From Kalmanozyma brasiliensis GHG001 (taxonomy: Eukaryota; Basidiomycota; Ustilaginomycetes; Ustilaginales): a stretch of DNA of 64,000 bases. This document shows, piece by piece, positions 51,168-60,909 of the stretch (its first letter is position 1; every line of letters begins with the position of its first letter). Both the position numbers and the translations under genes were made by a program. Location: assembly GCF_000497045.1 (NCBI RefSeq), contig NW_015961948.1:620001-684000 (forward strand). The letters are read 5' to 3'. Below the pieces are notes generated by a model that was not told the DNA's origin, did no database searches, and worked only from the letters and a program-made list of their open reading frames with translations.

Positions 51168-53723
51168 CTAGCCAGCCACGGCATGCCCCTGCTGCACGCC
51201 CTCTCCCGCACCCTTCCTCTTCCTCTCGTGCGTCTTCCTGTGCCGACTCGCCTGATCCGGCCTACTGAAGCACTTGCCGCACTCGTCGCAGCGGAACGGC
51301 TTGTCGCCGGTATGCGTCCTCACGTGCTTGGTCAGATTGCTGCTCTCGGCGAATGCCTTGCCGCATCCTGGGAAGCTGCACACGAACGGCTTGCTTCCGG
51401 TGTGCGTCCGCTTGTGGATGGTCAACGAGCCCGCGACGCTGAACGACTTCCCGCAACCTGGGTGGTCGCAGACGTAGGGACGTTCGAGCGTGTGCGTTCG
51501 GATGTGCTGGGCTAGCGTATTCTGCTCGCTGAAGCGTTTGCCGCACTCGTTGCATTTGAAGGGTCGATCGCCCGTGTGCGTCTGGATGTGTCGCAGCACT
51601 TTTTGCTTCTGCGAGAATTTGGCTCCAGAAGCATGGCGAGGGCAGCCGATCCAGCGACACTCGTACTCGGCTTTGCCGGAACCGACGTGCGCAGTCTCGA
51701 TATGGTCTGTGAGCGCAGAGTGCGAGTCGAAGCAGGCGGAACAGCCTTCCCATCGACAGAAGAGTTGGTCGTTCTCGCTACAGGACGCCGCGCCACTGAA
51801 GCTGCCCGTCTCGCTGTTCTTGCGCTTCTTGCTCCACCAGGATGATGCCGCATTGTCGTTCGTGTTGGTGAGGGCAACGCTGCCAGCGGAATAATGCGAA
51901 GAAGGCGTCGGCGCTGCAAATGGCTGGTCTCCTTTGAGCGACAGAGGTACCGCAGCTTGCTGGCCCAAATGATCATGCAGCAGATGCTGCAGGATGGCGA
52001 GCGAGATCTTACCGTCCTGGCCTGCTGATGCCGTTGCATTGGTCGTCTTCCACAAGTCCTCCTCTGTGGTCGGCGTGAACGTGCCCAACGCGAGCTTTTC
52101 GGGTACGGGGACCTGATGACAATCCTTCCAAAGACACTCGAGGAGACCCGCACTATCCTGCTCTTTTGTCGAAAGCTGCGCTCCTTGATGCGCGAGCGCC
52201 CGACTGACTTGCGCCGTCGCCTGATGGAAGCTCTTCTGTGTGTCGGGCGTTTGCGATGGATCTGCATCTGCGTTTTTGCGAACAAGGTGCGAGTGATTGA
52301 CGTGCGCAACCAGCTCTTCGACAGTCCAGAAGCGCTCGTTACAACCGCCCCACTGGCACAGTTGCGGCCTTGCGTCTTGCTGGCTGTTGTTGCGTTTGAG
52401 AGTATCCGCTCGATGCTGATGCTGATGCTGTTGCTGTTGCTGCCGTGGGGCGTCGGTGGACATCCAGTGCGAGTGCGGCGCAGAGGTTGGGCAAACATTG
52501 GAATCGCAAAGCGTCATTGCAGGCGGAAGGCAGCCACCTTGACTGCTGTGCAAATGCGGCTGTTGGAACGTGCAGTCGTTCCAAGACTGAAGCTCGGTCA
52601 AGATGTCTTCGAAGGAGACAGGGCCAGCAGGGGAGTGCTGATGACTGTCAAAGACGGAAGCGCCAACAGTGTTGTCCTTGTAGTGAGGAGTCGATGGATG
52701 CAGCATCATCGATGACCATTGCATCGCGGGCGAAACAGACACAGGTTGGGGAGTCGCGGTGGTAGAGACGGTCGATGCCCGGGAGCCGAACTGGTTTCGG
52801 CCGCCCGGTGAAGTGAGCTGGGTCGCATTGGTGATGATGCTTGACGACGGTGTATCCGAAAGGGGTGGCGGGGGCGCTGGGTGACTGTGCTGGTGATGAG
52901 GGTGATCGATTGTCTCAGCTGGCGAGGCGTGAGGTGCATTGCACGGATATGGCGTCGAGCCGACGCAACATTGCTCCACTGTCGGCGGCATGGAGCAGCA
53001 GCAGCAATCCAAAAGTTCCTGAAAGCTGCTGTACAGCTGTCCGCCTTCCGCTGTGCCAGTCGAGTTCAGCGAGCCACGACACTCGGTGCATTCGTTGTGT
53101 GGTTTACGCGACGGTTCGTGATTGTGCGCATGGGCTTTGGGATGCGATTGCAGGAGTATTCCATCGCAGACGTTGGTGGCGTCCATGTGCGGATTCGGCA
53201 AAGCTTCCGATTCGCAAGCCTCATCGGTGCAGCAAGCTGCGAGGATCGGCGCTGGTAGCGTACCAGTTGAGCAATCGCCAGGAGCCGAGCATGGCGACTG
53301 TGAGCACGGCGAAGGGGCCACATCAGCGCATTCGGTGTCGTCGCAGCACGCGATAGCAGTGGGGCAGACCACTGCACTCGAAGAGGTGGCAGCACCACAG
53401 GAGGGTTCTGTGCATGCACTCGAGATGTGATGGGCGTCAGAGCAGGGTGAGGCTGGGACCGAAGATGTGCAATCATGGCAATCGGTGGCGCAGGGAGCAG
53501 GAACGACCGAGTGGTCCTGATCGCAGCAAATGACGGCGCCGCAAGCTGGATTGAGAGTGCTGAGCTGTTTCGAAGGTTGAAGCGGTGGCGGGGACCTCGT
53601 GTTCAGCCTCTTCCTTAGGGGCGGCCCCATCGTTACAGCATCTCTGGATGGTCTTTGACCAAGAGCGGCCGACGACGGCGACAACACACCTTCCGTTGAC
53701 GCCGCCATGTTAGAGACAGTCAA
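51168..53723 (-). CDS. C2H2 zinc-finger regulator of the Zap1/ZafA type with Cys-rich N-terminal modules
   Basis: 851 residues, one exon (a second start lies at 53708). The C-terminal third holds a run of C2H2 fingers (about 655-835): CRWEGC, CRWIGC, then classical fingers joined by THTGDRPFKC, THTLERPYVC, THTGSKPFVC and THTGDKPFRC. Two further CxWxxC fingers lie upstream (CQWGGC about 458; CLWKDC, whose His pair is far downstream). Paired CxWxxC fingers ahead of a finger block are typical of the zinc-sensing activator Zap1. The N-terminus repeats Cys motifs (VICCDQDHS, IACCDDTEC, AACCTDEACE, LDCCCCSM, EQCCVG) rich in His, which could sense metal. Poly-Gln/His near 420. A zinc-homeostasis role is inferred. 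Confidence 0.75.
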   Translation of the reverse strand: MTVSNMAASTEGVLSPSSAALGQRPSRDAVTMGPPLRKRLNTRSPPPLQPSKQLSTLNPACGAVICCDQDHSVVPAPCATDCHDCTSSVPASPCSDAHHISSACTEPSCGAATSSSAVVCPTAIACCDDTECADVAPSPCSQSPCSAPGDCSTGTLPAPILAACCTDEACESEALPNPHMDATNVCDGILLQSHPKAHAHNHEPSRKPHNECTECRGSLNSTGTAEGGQLYSSFQELLDCCCCSMPPTVEQCCVGSTPYPCNAPHASPAETIDHPHHQHSHPAPPPPLSDTPSSSIITNATQLTSPGGRNQFGSRASTVSTTATPQPVSVSPAMQWSSMMLHPSTPHYKDNTVGASVFDSHQHSPAGPVSFEDILTELQSWNDCTFQQPHLHSSQGGCLPPAMTLCDSNVCPTSAPHSHWMSTDAPRQQQQQHQHQHRADTLKRNNSQQDARPQLCQWGGCNERFWTVEELVAHVNHSHLVRKNADADPSQTPDTQKSFHQATAQVSRALAHQGAQLSTKEQDSAGLLECLWKDCHQVPVPEKLALGTFTPTTEEDLWKTTNATASAGQDGKISLAILQHLLHDHLGQQAAVPLSLKGDQPFAAPTPSSHYSAGSVALTNTNDNAASSWWSKKRKNSETGSFSGAASCSENDQLFCRWEGCSACFDSHSALTDHIETAHVGSGKAEYECRWIGCPRHASGAKFSQKQKVLRHIQTHTGDRPFKCNECGKRFSEQNTLAQHIRTHTLERPYVCDHPGCGKSFSVAGSLTIHKRTHTGSKPFVCSFPGCGKAFAESSNLTKHVRTHTGDKPFRCDECGKCFSRPDQASRHRKTHERKRKGAGEGVQQGHAVAG

Positions 53724-54584
53724 TCACCGAGGACGCTTGTCAGGCGGCTTGCATGTGTCGAAGTGTGTGGTCGGCAGGGACAGGGAAGAAGTTGACGGCG
53801 AGGCGATCGATGGAAGGCTGGTGGACTGAAGGTGTCTTCCGAAGTATTCAGCGAGTCAGCGCAAAAAAGTTGCGGGAAGTCAAGTCAGGTTTGACGCTTG
53901 CAGTCGGAGTTTGGGAAGGAATCGGTTCCGAGGTGCTTGAATAAGGTGTTGCTGACTCTTGATGATGTGCCTTGTGAAGGTGAGCCGACGTAGCCTAGGC
54001 GTGGCCACAGGGGAAGAGAGCGTGAGTGGGCCGAGGGCTTGCTTGCTTGCTTGCTTGCTTGCTTGGAACGACTGTCACCGTGAGTTGCAGGCCCAGTAAA
54101 AGGGGGCAGGCCTAAGGGAGTAGGCGACGACAGGGGTTGACCGGCTCTGCCTTGACTACCTGTCCTCGGAAGCAGCCTGTGTGAGGGGCGAAGTGCCAAG
54201 CTTGATGGAAGAGGAAGGCAAGAGCAAGGGGCAGAGATAGGCGAAATGTGTACCCTGCTGGTTATGTCGTTGATAACCGCACCCTTTTCTCGCGCTGATT
54301 TGCAATCCAAACTCCAGGAAAGCGCACACAAAAACTCTAACACGACACAACTTTTCGCTGCACCCTGCCCCCTCCTATTTCCTAGAATCAACATGATCGG
54401 CCCTCTGTTCATGTTCTCTCAAGTGCGAGCCGTTTCGCAGGAGCAGGGTCAGACGGGGGCAGGCTCAGTAGCGTATTGCCAGGGCTGCTGAAGCCTTTCA
54501 GCGTGGAGCGTATGTATGCAAGTGGTGTAAGTACAGAAGATGCCTATGTGGTCAGCCGCGTGAGAGTGCCGATTCTCCTCCCCT
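53724..54584. promoter_or_regulatory. Promoter region of the zinc-finger gene and 3' region of PDX1
   Basis: 860 bases, no gene seen. CCTTGTGAAGGT at 53970-53981 is a dyad resembling the yeast zinc-responsive element ACCTTNAAGGT but with a 3-base centre. A (GCTT)7 microsatellite lies at 54037-54064. Confidence 0.4.
54037..54064 (+). repeat. (GCTT)7 microsatellite
   Basis: Seven perfect GCTT units in the region between the zinc-finger gene and PDX1. Confidence 0.95.
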
Positions 54585-55631
54585 TCAGATCAGATCCCAG
54601 AGCGGGTCGTCCGATCGAATGCCTTCCTTGCGAGTAGCTCCCGTTCGTACTGCCTTCGGCGCGGGTGTCGCCGTGAAGCTGTAGCCCTCGAGAGCATTGT
54701 CCACCGCTTGCTGGGAGAAAGACTGAGTGGGAACGAGTGGCGCAGGTGCTGGCGCGGCCTGCTGACGGGCCGAGCGAGAAGAGGAAGCGAGACCGCCGAT
54801 GATGAGGGAGCGGAGAGCATCGCCCGTCAATGGCTCGGCTGGGGCCTTGGATGCAGAAGAAGCGGAGCCACCCTTTGGACTGGCCTGCGAAGGGCCGAGA
54901 ACCGCGATGCCTCCCTTGGGCTCCTTGAACGATCCAGTGGGCGACTTGGCCTTTCCGAGGAAGGCAAGGACATCGCCCTTAGTGATCATGCCGCGCACAC
55001 CCGTTCCCTTGATCTTGCTCTCGGCGTCCTCAATGCCATTCTCGGCGATGAGACGCTGCACCGAAGGGAAGAGAGGGCCTTTAAAGTGGTGGTGTGCGTT
55101 GGAGCTGGAGGAACCTTGTGACGATGGCGCTGCCGAGCCGGTGGACGCGGCGGTCTGGCTGGAGGAGTCTGGCGCCGACTTGCCTGAGGCCTGCTTCGAT
55201 TTGTCGTCGGTAGGAGTACTAGAAGGAGCTGCAGGGGCATCGTCTTTGGGAGCCTCGATGTTGGAGATGTCGTCGCCCTCCTCAGCAAGCATGGCGATGG
55301 TCTTGCCGACGTCCACATCCTTGCTTCCATCCTGGACGAAAATCTTTGCGAGAACACCATCGTCCTGAGCCTCGACATCCATGGTAGCCTTGTCGGTCTC
55401 GATCTCGAGCAGGACGTCACCCGCCGAGAAAGCTTGACCCTCTTTGACCTTCCAGGCAGCGATACCGCCCGACGTCATGGTGGGCGACATGGCTGGCATG
55501 GCGAATTTGGAGATCGCATGGTGCACCGACGAGGTGGACAGTGCTCGAGCGACGGTTGGCGTGCGCGAGCTGGACCCGGCGGCGGCCAAGAGCCTCGAAA
55601 CGGGCATAAGGAGGGATCGTGATGTCGACAT
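54585..55631 (-). CDS. PDX1: Pyruvate dehydrogenase complex protein X (E3-binding protein)
   Basis: 348 residues, one exon. A mitochondrial presequence ([19 protein letters not shown]) precedes the lipoyl domain (about 40-115): [18 protein letters not shown], the lipoyl-Lys motif [12 protein letters not shown], and [15 protein letters not shown]. After an Ala/Ser/Pro linker comes the peripheral subunit-binding domain [19 protein letters not shown] ... [19 protein letters not shown] (about 185-230). The catalytic E2 acyltransferase domain with its HxxxDG motif is absent; instead a 100-residue Ala/Ser-rich tail ends DDPLWDLI. That layout is Pdx1 and not E2. It tethers dihydrolipoamide dehydrogenase (E3) to the pyruvate dehydrogenase core. 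Confidence 0.92.
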   Translation of the reverse strand: MSTSRSLLMPVSRLLAAAGSSSRTPTVARALSTSSVHHAISKFAMPAMSPTMTSGGIAAWKVKEGQAFSAGDVLLEIETDKATMDVEAQDDGVLAKIFVQDGSKDVDVGKTIAMLAEEGDDISNIEAPKDDAPAAPSSTPTDDKSKQASGKSAPDSSSQTAASTGSAAPSSQGSSSSNAHHHFKGPLFPSVQRLIAENGIEDAESKIKGTGVRGMITKGDVLAFLGKAKSPTGSFKEPKGGIAVLGPSQASPKGGSASSASKAPAEPLTGDALRSLIIGGLASSSRSARQQAAPAPAPLVPTQSFSQQAVDNALEGYSFTATPAPKAVRTGATRKEGIRSDDPLWDLI

Positions 55632-56179
55632 CTTGTGCGTGGACGAGCTGCTTGCCTAGCGTTACGGATGCTGATTGGTGGACGGAGATGGTCGAGGTGG
55701 GAGGATGAGGACGAGAAGAAACCAGAATTGGGAATGCACGCAGCCTCGCTCAGAATTTGGCCGACGAGCCTGCAGAGCAAATCGATTATCAGCGCTCGGC
55801 AAGAAATGTTGACGCACTCCAGCCTCGAGCGCGTTTTCCTGTTCCGCCTAATTCACCGTTCAGAAAGACAGAAAAAAGGGTCTGGACAGCGCGACTCTTG
55901 CTGTTTTGTTGGGAGCCCTCATTCTGCCCGATTGACGATTGCGATTCGGTGACGGATAGACCCTGGCACAGGTGTCGCGAGCAGCGGACCTCTCCACAGA
56001 CGGGCGGAAGCAGCTGGAGCAATCTGTCTCTTGCTATAGCTGCGACAGCCGTACGCTTTAGCCAGAGCTCAGCAGGCGGCAGTCCTCAACCACTCAATCA
56101 TGTCTGACGTTGAGTAAGAAATGATTGCGTTCGATGACAAGCGATGATATCGCACATGTGAACACCTTGCAGCAGGTCT
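55632..56179. other. Intergenic: PDX1 promoter and RPA34 3' region
   Basis: About 550 bases between two minus-strand genes; no gene or RNA is seen. Confidence 0.5.
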
Positions 56180-57064
56180 TCACTCCTTCTTTGACTTCTT
56201 AGACTTCTTGTCGTCCTCCGTCTTGACCTTGCGCTTCTTCTCCTTCTTGTCCTTGAGTTCTTCCGTAACCTGGCTCGCTGGCTCCGTTCCTGTAGACTCT
56301 GTTGTAAGACGAGTTCCTGCTGGCTTAAAGTTCCCTTTCAACAGATGCCACGGCTGTTGTGGCAGCTTCTTCTCCTCGAACCGATTGCTAGTCTCCTTGA
56401 CCTTCTCCGCTTTGCTCGTCTCGGCGGGCGAGGCAATCGAGAGATGGAGGCACCTCGACACTTTGACCGGTGCCAGCACCAGCTTTCCGTCTTCATCGCC
56501 GTTGCCCGCAGGCACGAGCAGCTTGAGGCTCTCCAGCTCCGACGCAGCTCCCTGACCTGATGCGACGGATTGCTCATCCGAAGCGACAGCATCAGAAGCC
56601 ATGGCAATCAGCTGCGAGTCGGCGCTCGATTGTGCCTTTTTCGCCTTGCCCTTGAGTGCAGACGGTACAGATGCGTAGAAGTTGTACGTGGCGGCATGAC
56701 TCGAAGAGGCAGTGGCCACCTCGATTGTCCCCAATGGCTTGGATGCAGATTTCACATCGGACGTGTCGCGAGGCAGATCGATGACCACACCGTCGAGTTG
56801 CGATGGTGACAGGCCCGCTGGGATGCGGACTGCCCAGAGCTGTTGCGCATTCGATGCGGACAGCTTCTTCTGGAGGAAAGGTGAGGACGACGAGAATGAA
56901 ACCGGATCGAAGCCTCTCGGTGGTTTGTAGCCAATGCTCGACAGGTTGCGAGATGGAGGTAGCTTTGCTGTGGATACTGAAGCTGTCTGGGCTTCGACTA
57001 CAGAGCCGCCCGAGCTAGACGACGAGGAGCTCGACTCGGAATCCGAGCGCGATCTTTTGGACAT
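56180..57064 (-). CDS. RPA34: RNA polymerase I subunit Rpa34 (A34.5/POLR1G family)
   Basis: 294 residues, one exon, start MSKRSRSDSESSS. After an acidic/Ser N-terminus comes the family core: IGYKPPRGFDPVSF, then AQQLWAVRIPAGLSPSQLDGVVIDLP, a LGTIEVATASS segment and YNFYASVPS. The C-terminal region is LKGNFKPAGTRL followed by a Lys-rich tail ending KKSKKSKKE. The YxPPxGF plus LW-x-I/V-P-x-G...L-D pattern and the basic tail are those of yeast Rpa34, which forms a TFIIF-like dimer with Rpa49 on Pol I in the nucleolus. The sequence is divergent, as usual for this subunit, so the call rests on layout and short motifs. Confidence 0.75.
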   Translation of the reverse strand: MSKRSRSDSESSSSSSSSGGSVVEAQTASVSTAKLPPSRNLSSIGYKPPRGFDPVSFSSSSPFLQKKLSASNAQQLWAVRIPAGLSPSQLDGVVIDLPRDTSDVKSASKPLGTIEVATASSSHAATYNFYASVPSALKGKAKKAQSSADSQLIAMASDAVASDEQSVASGQGAASELESLKLLVPAGNGDEDGKLVLAPVKVSRCLHLSIASPAETSKAEKVKETSNRFEEKKLPQQPWHLLKGNFKPAGTRLTTESTGTEPASQVTEELKDKKEKKRKVKTEDDKKSKKSKKE

Positions 57065-57568
57065 TGTAATTCGCGCAAAAGAAGCCGAGACGGATGCAGT
57101 GATGACCTCGAGTGTTGCTGTTGGTGTGAGCCCGAAGGTGTGAAAGCAAGACGAAGATGGGTGTTGCTGAGGTAGGGCAGGAGGAAGCGCCTCAACCCGA
57201 GCAGCACGTCACCAAGTCAGACCTTTTGAACTTTCTTTGCTGCAGGGCGAGCTCGACTTCTTCCAAAAAATTTCGGCGGTCAACGCCATCAGCATTAGTC
57301 AGGCTTACTAATTGTGGTGCCTACCTCCACCTTGTCCAGCGTCGACCTCTCTTACACGATGTCCGCCAAGCGAATCACCCCGCTTTCGCTCGCGTGGCAT
57401 GGCCGCAACGTGAAAGCCGCGACCTCAACTCCGTCTGCTCAAAGCTAAGAAGAAGAACGTCACCGACTCGAGGAGACAGCATTAGATTGCCTCAGCCTCA
57501 GCCGACAGCCACTCCGTCTCTACCTAATAACCACCACCACTGCTGCTCGTTGATACCGCAACATCAGG
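57065..57568. promoter_or_regulatory. Divergent promoter between RPA34 and the membrane SDR gene
   Basis: About 500 bases. AAAAAATTT at 57265-57273 resembles the RRPE core of ribosome-biogenesis promoters, about 200 bases upstream of the RPA34 start. No gene is seen. Confidence 0.35.
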
Positions 57569-58714
57569 ATGGATCTCGTACAAGGCCTTGCCGACAAGGT
57601 CGGGGTGCAGATACCCGACACCAAGACGCTCTCGCTGTTGGCCACGCTCGCCTGCGTCGCGCTCACCGTGCCGTTGGCCATCATGTTTCACTTCTCCGCT
57701 CGTCCACGCATCCAACGCATCAAGATTTACCACGAACGCGTGCTCATCCTTGGCGCGTCCACCGAAAAGGGGGTAGGCGAAGCGCTTGCTCTCCAGTATG
57801 CTCGCCGTGGATGTCGAGATCTCATCCTCGTCGGGCGAAACATGCAAGGGCTAGCGGCTGTCAAGAAGCGCTGCATCGAGCAAGCTGCTCAGGGAGAGGA
57901 GTACGACATGTCGGACGAAGCTCCGGGAGACGAGGCCAAGCTCAAGCACGAGTCGCGCATTCACTGTATCGCAGCCGACTGCTCCAAAGCCGAGGACGTG
58001 GATCGGCTCAGGAAGCAGGTCTCGGCCAAGTTCAAGGGCCTGGACACGCTACACATCTGCTTCGGTGTGTCTGCTCTGCTGCCGTTGCTCGGTGTTGCCG
58101 GCGTCGACCCAGTCCGATCGAAGGACTCGACCAAGGTGTACCCCGACAAATCCGGTCTCGAAGCTGTCCAGCAGGCGGTGGCAAGCGCATCGAACGTCAA
58201 TGTCGCAGGAACGGCCGTTGTTCTAGCAGCTTTCCTGCCCATGCTCCAAACCACCTCGTCGCTTCCTGCGGTCGTCCTTATGTCGTCGGCTGCTGCCTTG
58301 TTCGCTACGCCCACTCGCTCGGTGTACGCGGCGACAAAGTCAGCTCAGCTGTCGCTCTTCCGCTCGGTCGCCATCGAATTGCAGGCCCACGCTGAAGTCA
58401 AGCCGGCAGATTCAGGAAAGCGTCGTTCCAGGGTGCGCTTCCTCTCTATCTGCCCTGGCACCATCGCCACCTCGTTCCGTCACTCGGCGGTCGACCTGGA
58501 CCACAGCAAGGGGGACATGCCGCAGGACCTCGCCTGGGTCAAGGGCGAAAAGATGCTCACCCCGGAAGGCGTCGCCGAGAAGACCATCTTTGCCGTCGAT
58601 CGGTACAACGAGGGCATCATCACGTTGCCGCCCTTCTACGCATTCGCGACCTGGATCGACAAGATCTACCCGAGCTTCATTGCCAGGGAGGCTCGTAAGA
58701 AGTATGCCTATTGA
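57569..58714 (+). CDS. Membrane-anchored short-chain dehydrogenase/reductase
   Basis: 381 residues, one exon, start MDLVQGLADKVG. A single N-terminal transmembrane helix (LLATLACVALTVPLAIMFHF) is followed by the Rossmann start RVLILGASTEKGVGEALA, then DLILVGRN, a basic/acid insert of about 25 residues and IHCIAADCSKAEDV. The catalytic part is VVLMSSAAALFATPTRSVYAATKSAQLSLF (Ser, Tyr, Lys present) and the cofactor-loop end FLSICPGTIATSF. The layout resembles the ER-bound 11-beta-HSD1/DHRS7-type enzymes. The glycine motif has two more residues than canonical TGxxxGxG and the usual NAG is replaced by FGV. Substrate unknown, probably a lipid or steroid. Confidence 0.82.
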   Translation: MDLVQGLADKVGVQIPDTKTLSLLATLACVALTVPLAIMFHFSARPRIQRIKIYHERVLILGASTEKGVGEALALQYARRGCRDLILVGRNMQGLAAVKKRCIEQAAQGEEYDMSDEAPGDEAKLKHESRIHCIAADCSKAEDVDRLRKQVSAKFKGLDTLHICFGVSALLPLLGVAGVDPVRSKDSTKVYPDKSGLEAVQQAVASASNVNVAGTAVVLAAFLPMLQTTSSLPAVVLMSSAAALFATPTRSVYAATKSAQLSLFRSVAIELQAHAEVKPADSGKRRSRVRFLSICPGTIATSFRHSAVDLDHSKGDMPQDLAWVKGEKMLTPEGVAEKTIFAVDRYNEGIITLPPFYAFATWIDKIYPSFIAREARKKYAY

Positions 58715-58780
58715 TTGTTGTACAAGAGAACGGATATAAGATCTGTATGCTGCGCCAATGTTGTGAGCCTGTGGTGAGCA

Positions 58781-60649
58781 TCAATGTCGCTCGTCGGCAG
58801 GCTCTTGCTCGTCTGCGCCCGAGATGCCCGCGAGACTCGATGCGAAGTCGGTCTTGCCCCCGCGCTTGGTGAAGTCGGAAAGGTCGCTGAGCGTCCGCAA
58901 TGTCTTTGAGAAGAGACGAGTGAAGCTGATGTCCCACTGTCCGATCGCGTCCGAGAGACTGAAGTTGATGGAACCCATCTCGGAACGACTCATCTTGACG
59001 TTGCCATCGGCGCCGCCTGCGTCCGTGTCCCTGTCTGTGCTCGGTGCGCGTGGTCGTTTGCTCGGCAGACCGTCCGCGCGTGGCTCTTCGATCGGGACTG
59101 AGCCCTCTGAGTCAAGCTCGCGTTTCCTCTTGATGTGCGCATCGGGCGACGTGACAGCTTCAACAGTGCCAGCGACGGAAGCGCCGAGCCTTTGATCCGA
59201 ATCATCTTCTTCCCTCGTCCTCTGAACAGCCGTGGGCTGATCCTCATCCTCGTCGTCGTCGTCCGCATCCGGATCGATTTTGCGATCGAACAGGTCCTGG
59301 TAGTGCTGATGCTCCTCGGTGTCCTCCCCGGCGTCGTACCCTTCCTCTTCATCTGGCTGCTCCTCTCCGATCGCGACATCTTCAAAATCAGGGTCGTCGC
59401 CCTCCTCTGCCGTATCGAGCACGGTTGCAGGATCCTGTTTGATCTCAAGGGTGCCCTCGACCGTGTTGCCGCGCGGCTCCTCCTGATCGAGATCATTTTC
59501 TTCCATGGTGGGCGGAGCAGGTGCATCGAGCTCTGAGCGCATCCAGGAGAACAGCTTGTCGCGCGATGAGATAGCAATGTTGCGCAGTCGGATTTGGTCC
59601 GTGACGCCCACCGTCCGGTTGCCTCGGCCGCCGTGTATTGGCAGGCTCTCTCTTGGAGCCGTGCTGGACGAAGCGGTTGCCCGTGACGCAAATCGGCCGT
59701 CGATGGCTGGTGAGGGCACGAGACTGCTCGTGGAGTAGACGGCTCGAGGAAGACGAGACTTTCCAGATTTGGACTCATCACCCGAGCTAGACTCTTCGCC
59801 CATGCCTGCGGGCTCCGTCGACTCCGGAAAGGCCGCCTTGGCGTTGCTGAGCGCGACAGGAAGATTGATGAGATTGCCTCTCAAGACGGCAGCCCATATC
59901 CGGTCGAGGAGATCCAAAGTCTGAAGGGCGAGATTGAGCTGTCTTGTGCGCGAAGCGATCTGACGCTGTCTCTCCTCTTCTTCGTCTGAGTCCGAATCGC
60001 CATCCTCATCTGATGCAAGCTGATCGCCGCTGGTTCCTGCGGGCTGCTCCTCCCTTTGTCGCTTCCGTTGCCGTTTGAATGCTTCAGCCTCCATCGCCAG
60101 ACTGTACCCAGTGATCCCATCACAGAGGTCGGTGGAGCAACGCAGCAAATACGAGACGAGAAGGTTGGTGCTGCCACTTCCGTACGGCGGGACATGCGCC
60201 AGTACTCCGAGCAGTCTCATCCATTCGGCGAGGTAGCTCGGAAGCGTATGCAGCAACGAGGATGGATCGAAGCGCTTACGATAGCCTCTTGTGATGTCCT
60301 CGAGTGCGCCGTCGAGGAACGACCGGAGCTTGGCCTCTTGCTTGCTGCTGAGCGGTTCCGGAGTTGCTACCGATTCTGGAATGTGATCCTCTTCGGTATC
60401 CTTGTGCTTAGGATCAGGGCGGCCGCCAGTTGCATCGAATTCGAAGACCGTCGACAGGTCATCAATGATGAAGCCGCCGCCCGATTGCATCTTTGCTGTG
60501 ACAACGGAAGTGATGTGTGATGAGGATGACCGGGGCGTGGGAAGATATCTCGATTGCATGAGCCTGCCGAAGCGGCTTTTCTCACGGTCTCCTCCACCTT
60601 TCGGCTCGAGCTCCGCGTATCGCCTTTGCGTGACAAAACAAGGGTCCAA
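58781..60649 (-). CDS. Acidic nuclear-looking protein of unknown function
   Basis: 622 residues, one exon; alternative starts at 60559 and 60490 (MQSGGGFIIDD). The most ordered part is about residues 100-185: LRSFLDGALEDITRGYRKRFD, LPSYLAEWMRLLGVLAHVPPYG, LVSYLLRCSTDLCDGITGYSL. A second helical block is LNLALQTLDLLDRIWAAVLRGNLINLPVAL. Between and after are acidic low-complexity stretches and basic nuclear-localisation-like clusters (KRQRKRQRE, IKRKRELD, SKRPRAP). The C-terminal INFSLSDAIGQWDISFTRLF looks conserved-like. I do not recognise the family. It is divergent from the AlkB-type gene, 260 bases between starts, and convergent with the SDR gene, 66 bases apart. Confidence 0.75.
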   Translation of the reverse strand: MDPCFVTQRRYAELEPKGGGDREKSRFGRLMQSRYLPTPRSSSSHITSVVTAKMQSGGGFIIDDLSTVFEFDATGGRPDPKHKDTEEDHIPESVATPEPLSSKQEAKLRSFLDGALEDITRGYRKRFDPSSLLHTLPSYLAEWMRLLGVLAHVPPYGSGSTNLLVSYLLRCSTDLCDGITGYSLAMEAEAFKRQRKRQREEQPAGTSGDQLASDEDGDSDSDEEEERQRQIASRTRQLNLALQTLDLLDRIWAAVLRGNLINLPVALSNAKAAFPESTEPAGMGEESSSGDESKSGKSRLPRAVYSTSSLVPSPAIDGRFASRATASSSTAPRESLPIHGGRGNRTVGVTDQIRLRNIAISSRDKLFSWMRSELDAPAPPTMEENDLDQEEPRGNTVEGTLEIKQDPATVLDTAEEGDDPDFEDVAIGEEQPDEEEGYDAGEDTEEHQHYQDLFDRKIDPDADDDDEDEDQPTAVQRTREEDDSDQRLGASVAGTVEAVTSPDAHIKRKRELDSEGSVPIEEPRADGLPSKRPRAPSTDRDTDAGGADGNVKMSRSEMGSINFSLSDAIGQWDISFTRLFSKTLRTLSDLSDFTKRGGKTDFASSLAGISGADEQEPADERH

Positions 60650-60909
60650 CCTGCATAAGACTCAGCCAAGAAGAAATGAAAACGGCTGCGCATACAAACT
60701 GACAGCTGCTGAAGAAGAAGAAGAGAGGCTCCGCCGTGACTCGTTCAAGCCACATCCCAGCTACTTTCCTTTCTCCTGCACATCAATCCCTTCAAAGATT
60801 CTTGCGCGTCTCCGTCTCGTCAGGGCAGAGCATAGAGCGATGCCGAGGAGGGCTGACTCGAGCTCTGGATCGCAGCCGCCTGTCGTTACGGCAGTGTAGT
60901 TCACGACGA

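Noticed and set aside
57157..58395. 412-codon frame starting before and overlapping the membrane SDR gene
   Set aside because: Arg/His/Pro-rich shadow in another frame of a gene with clear SDR motifs.
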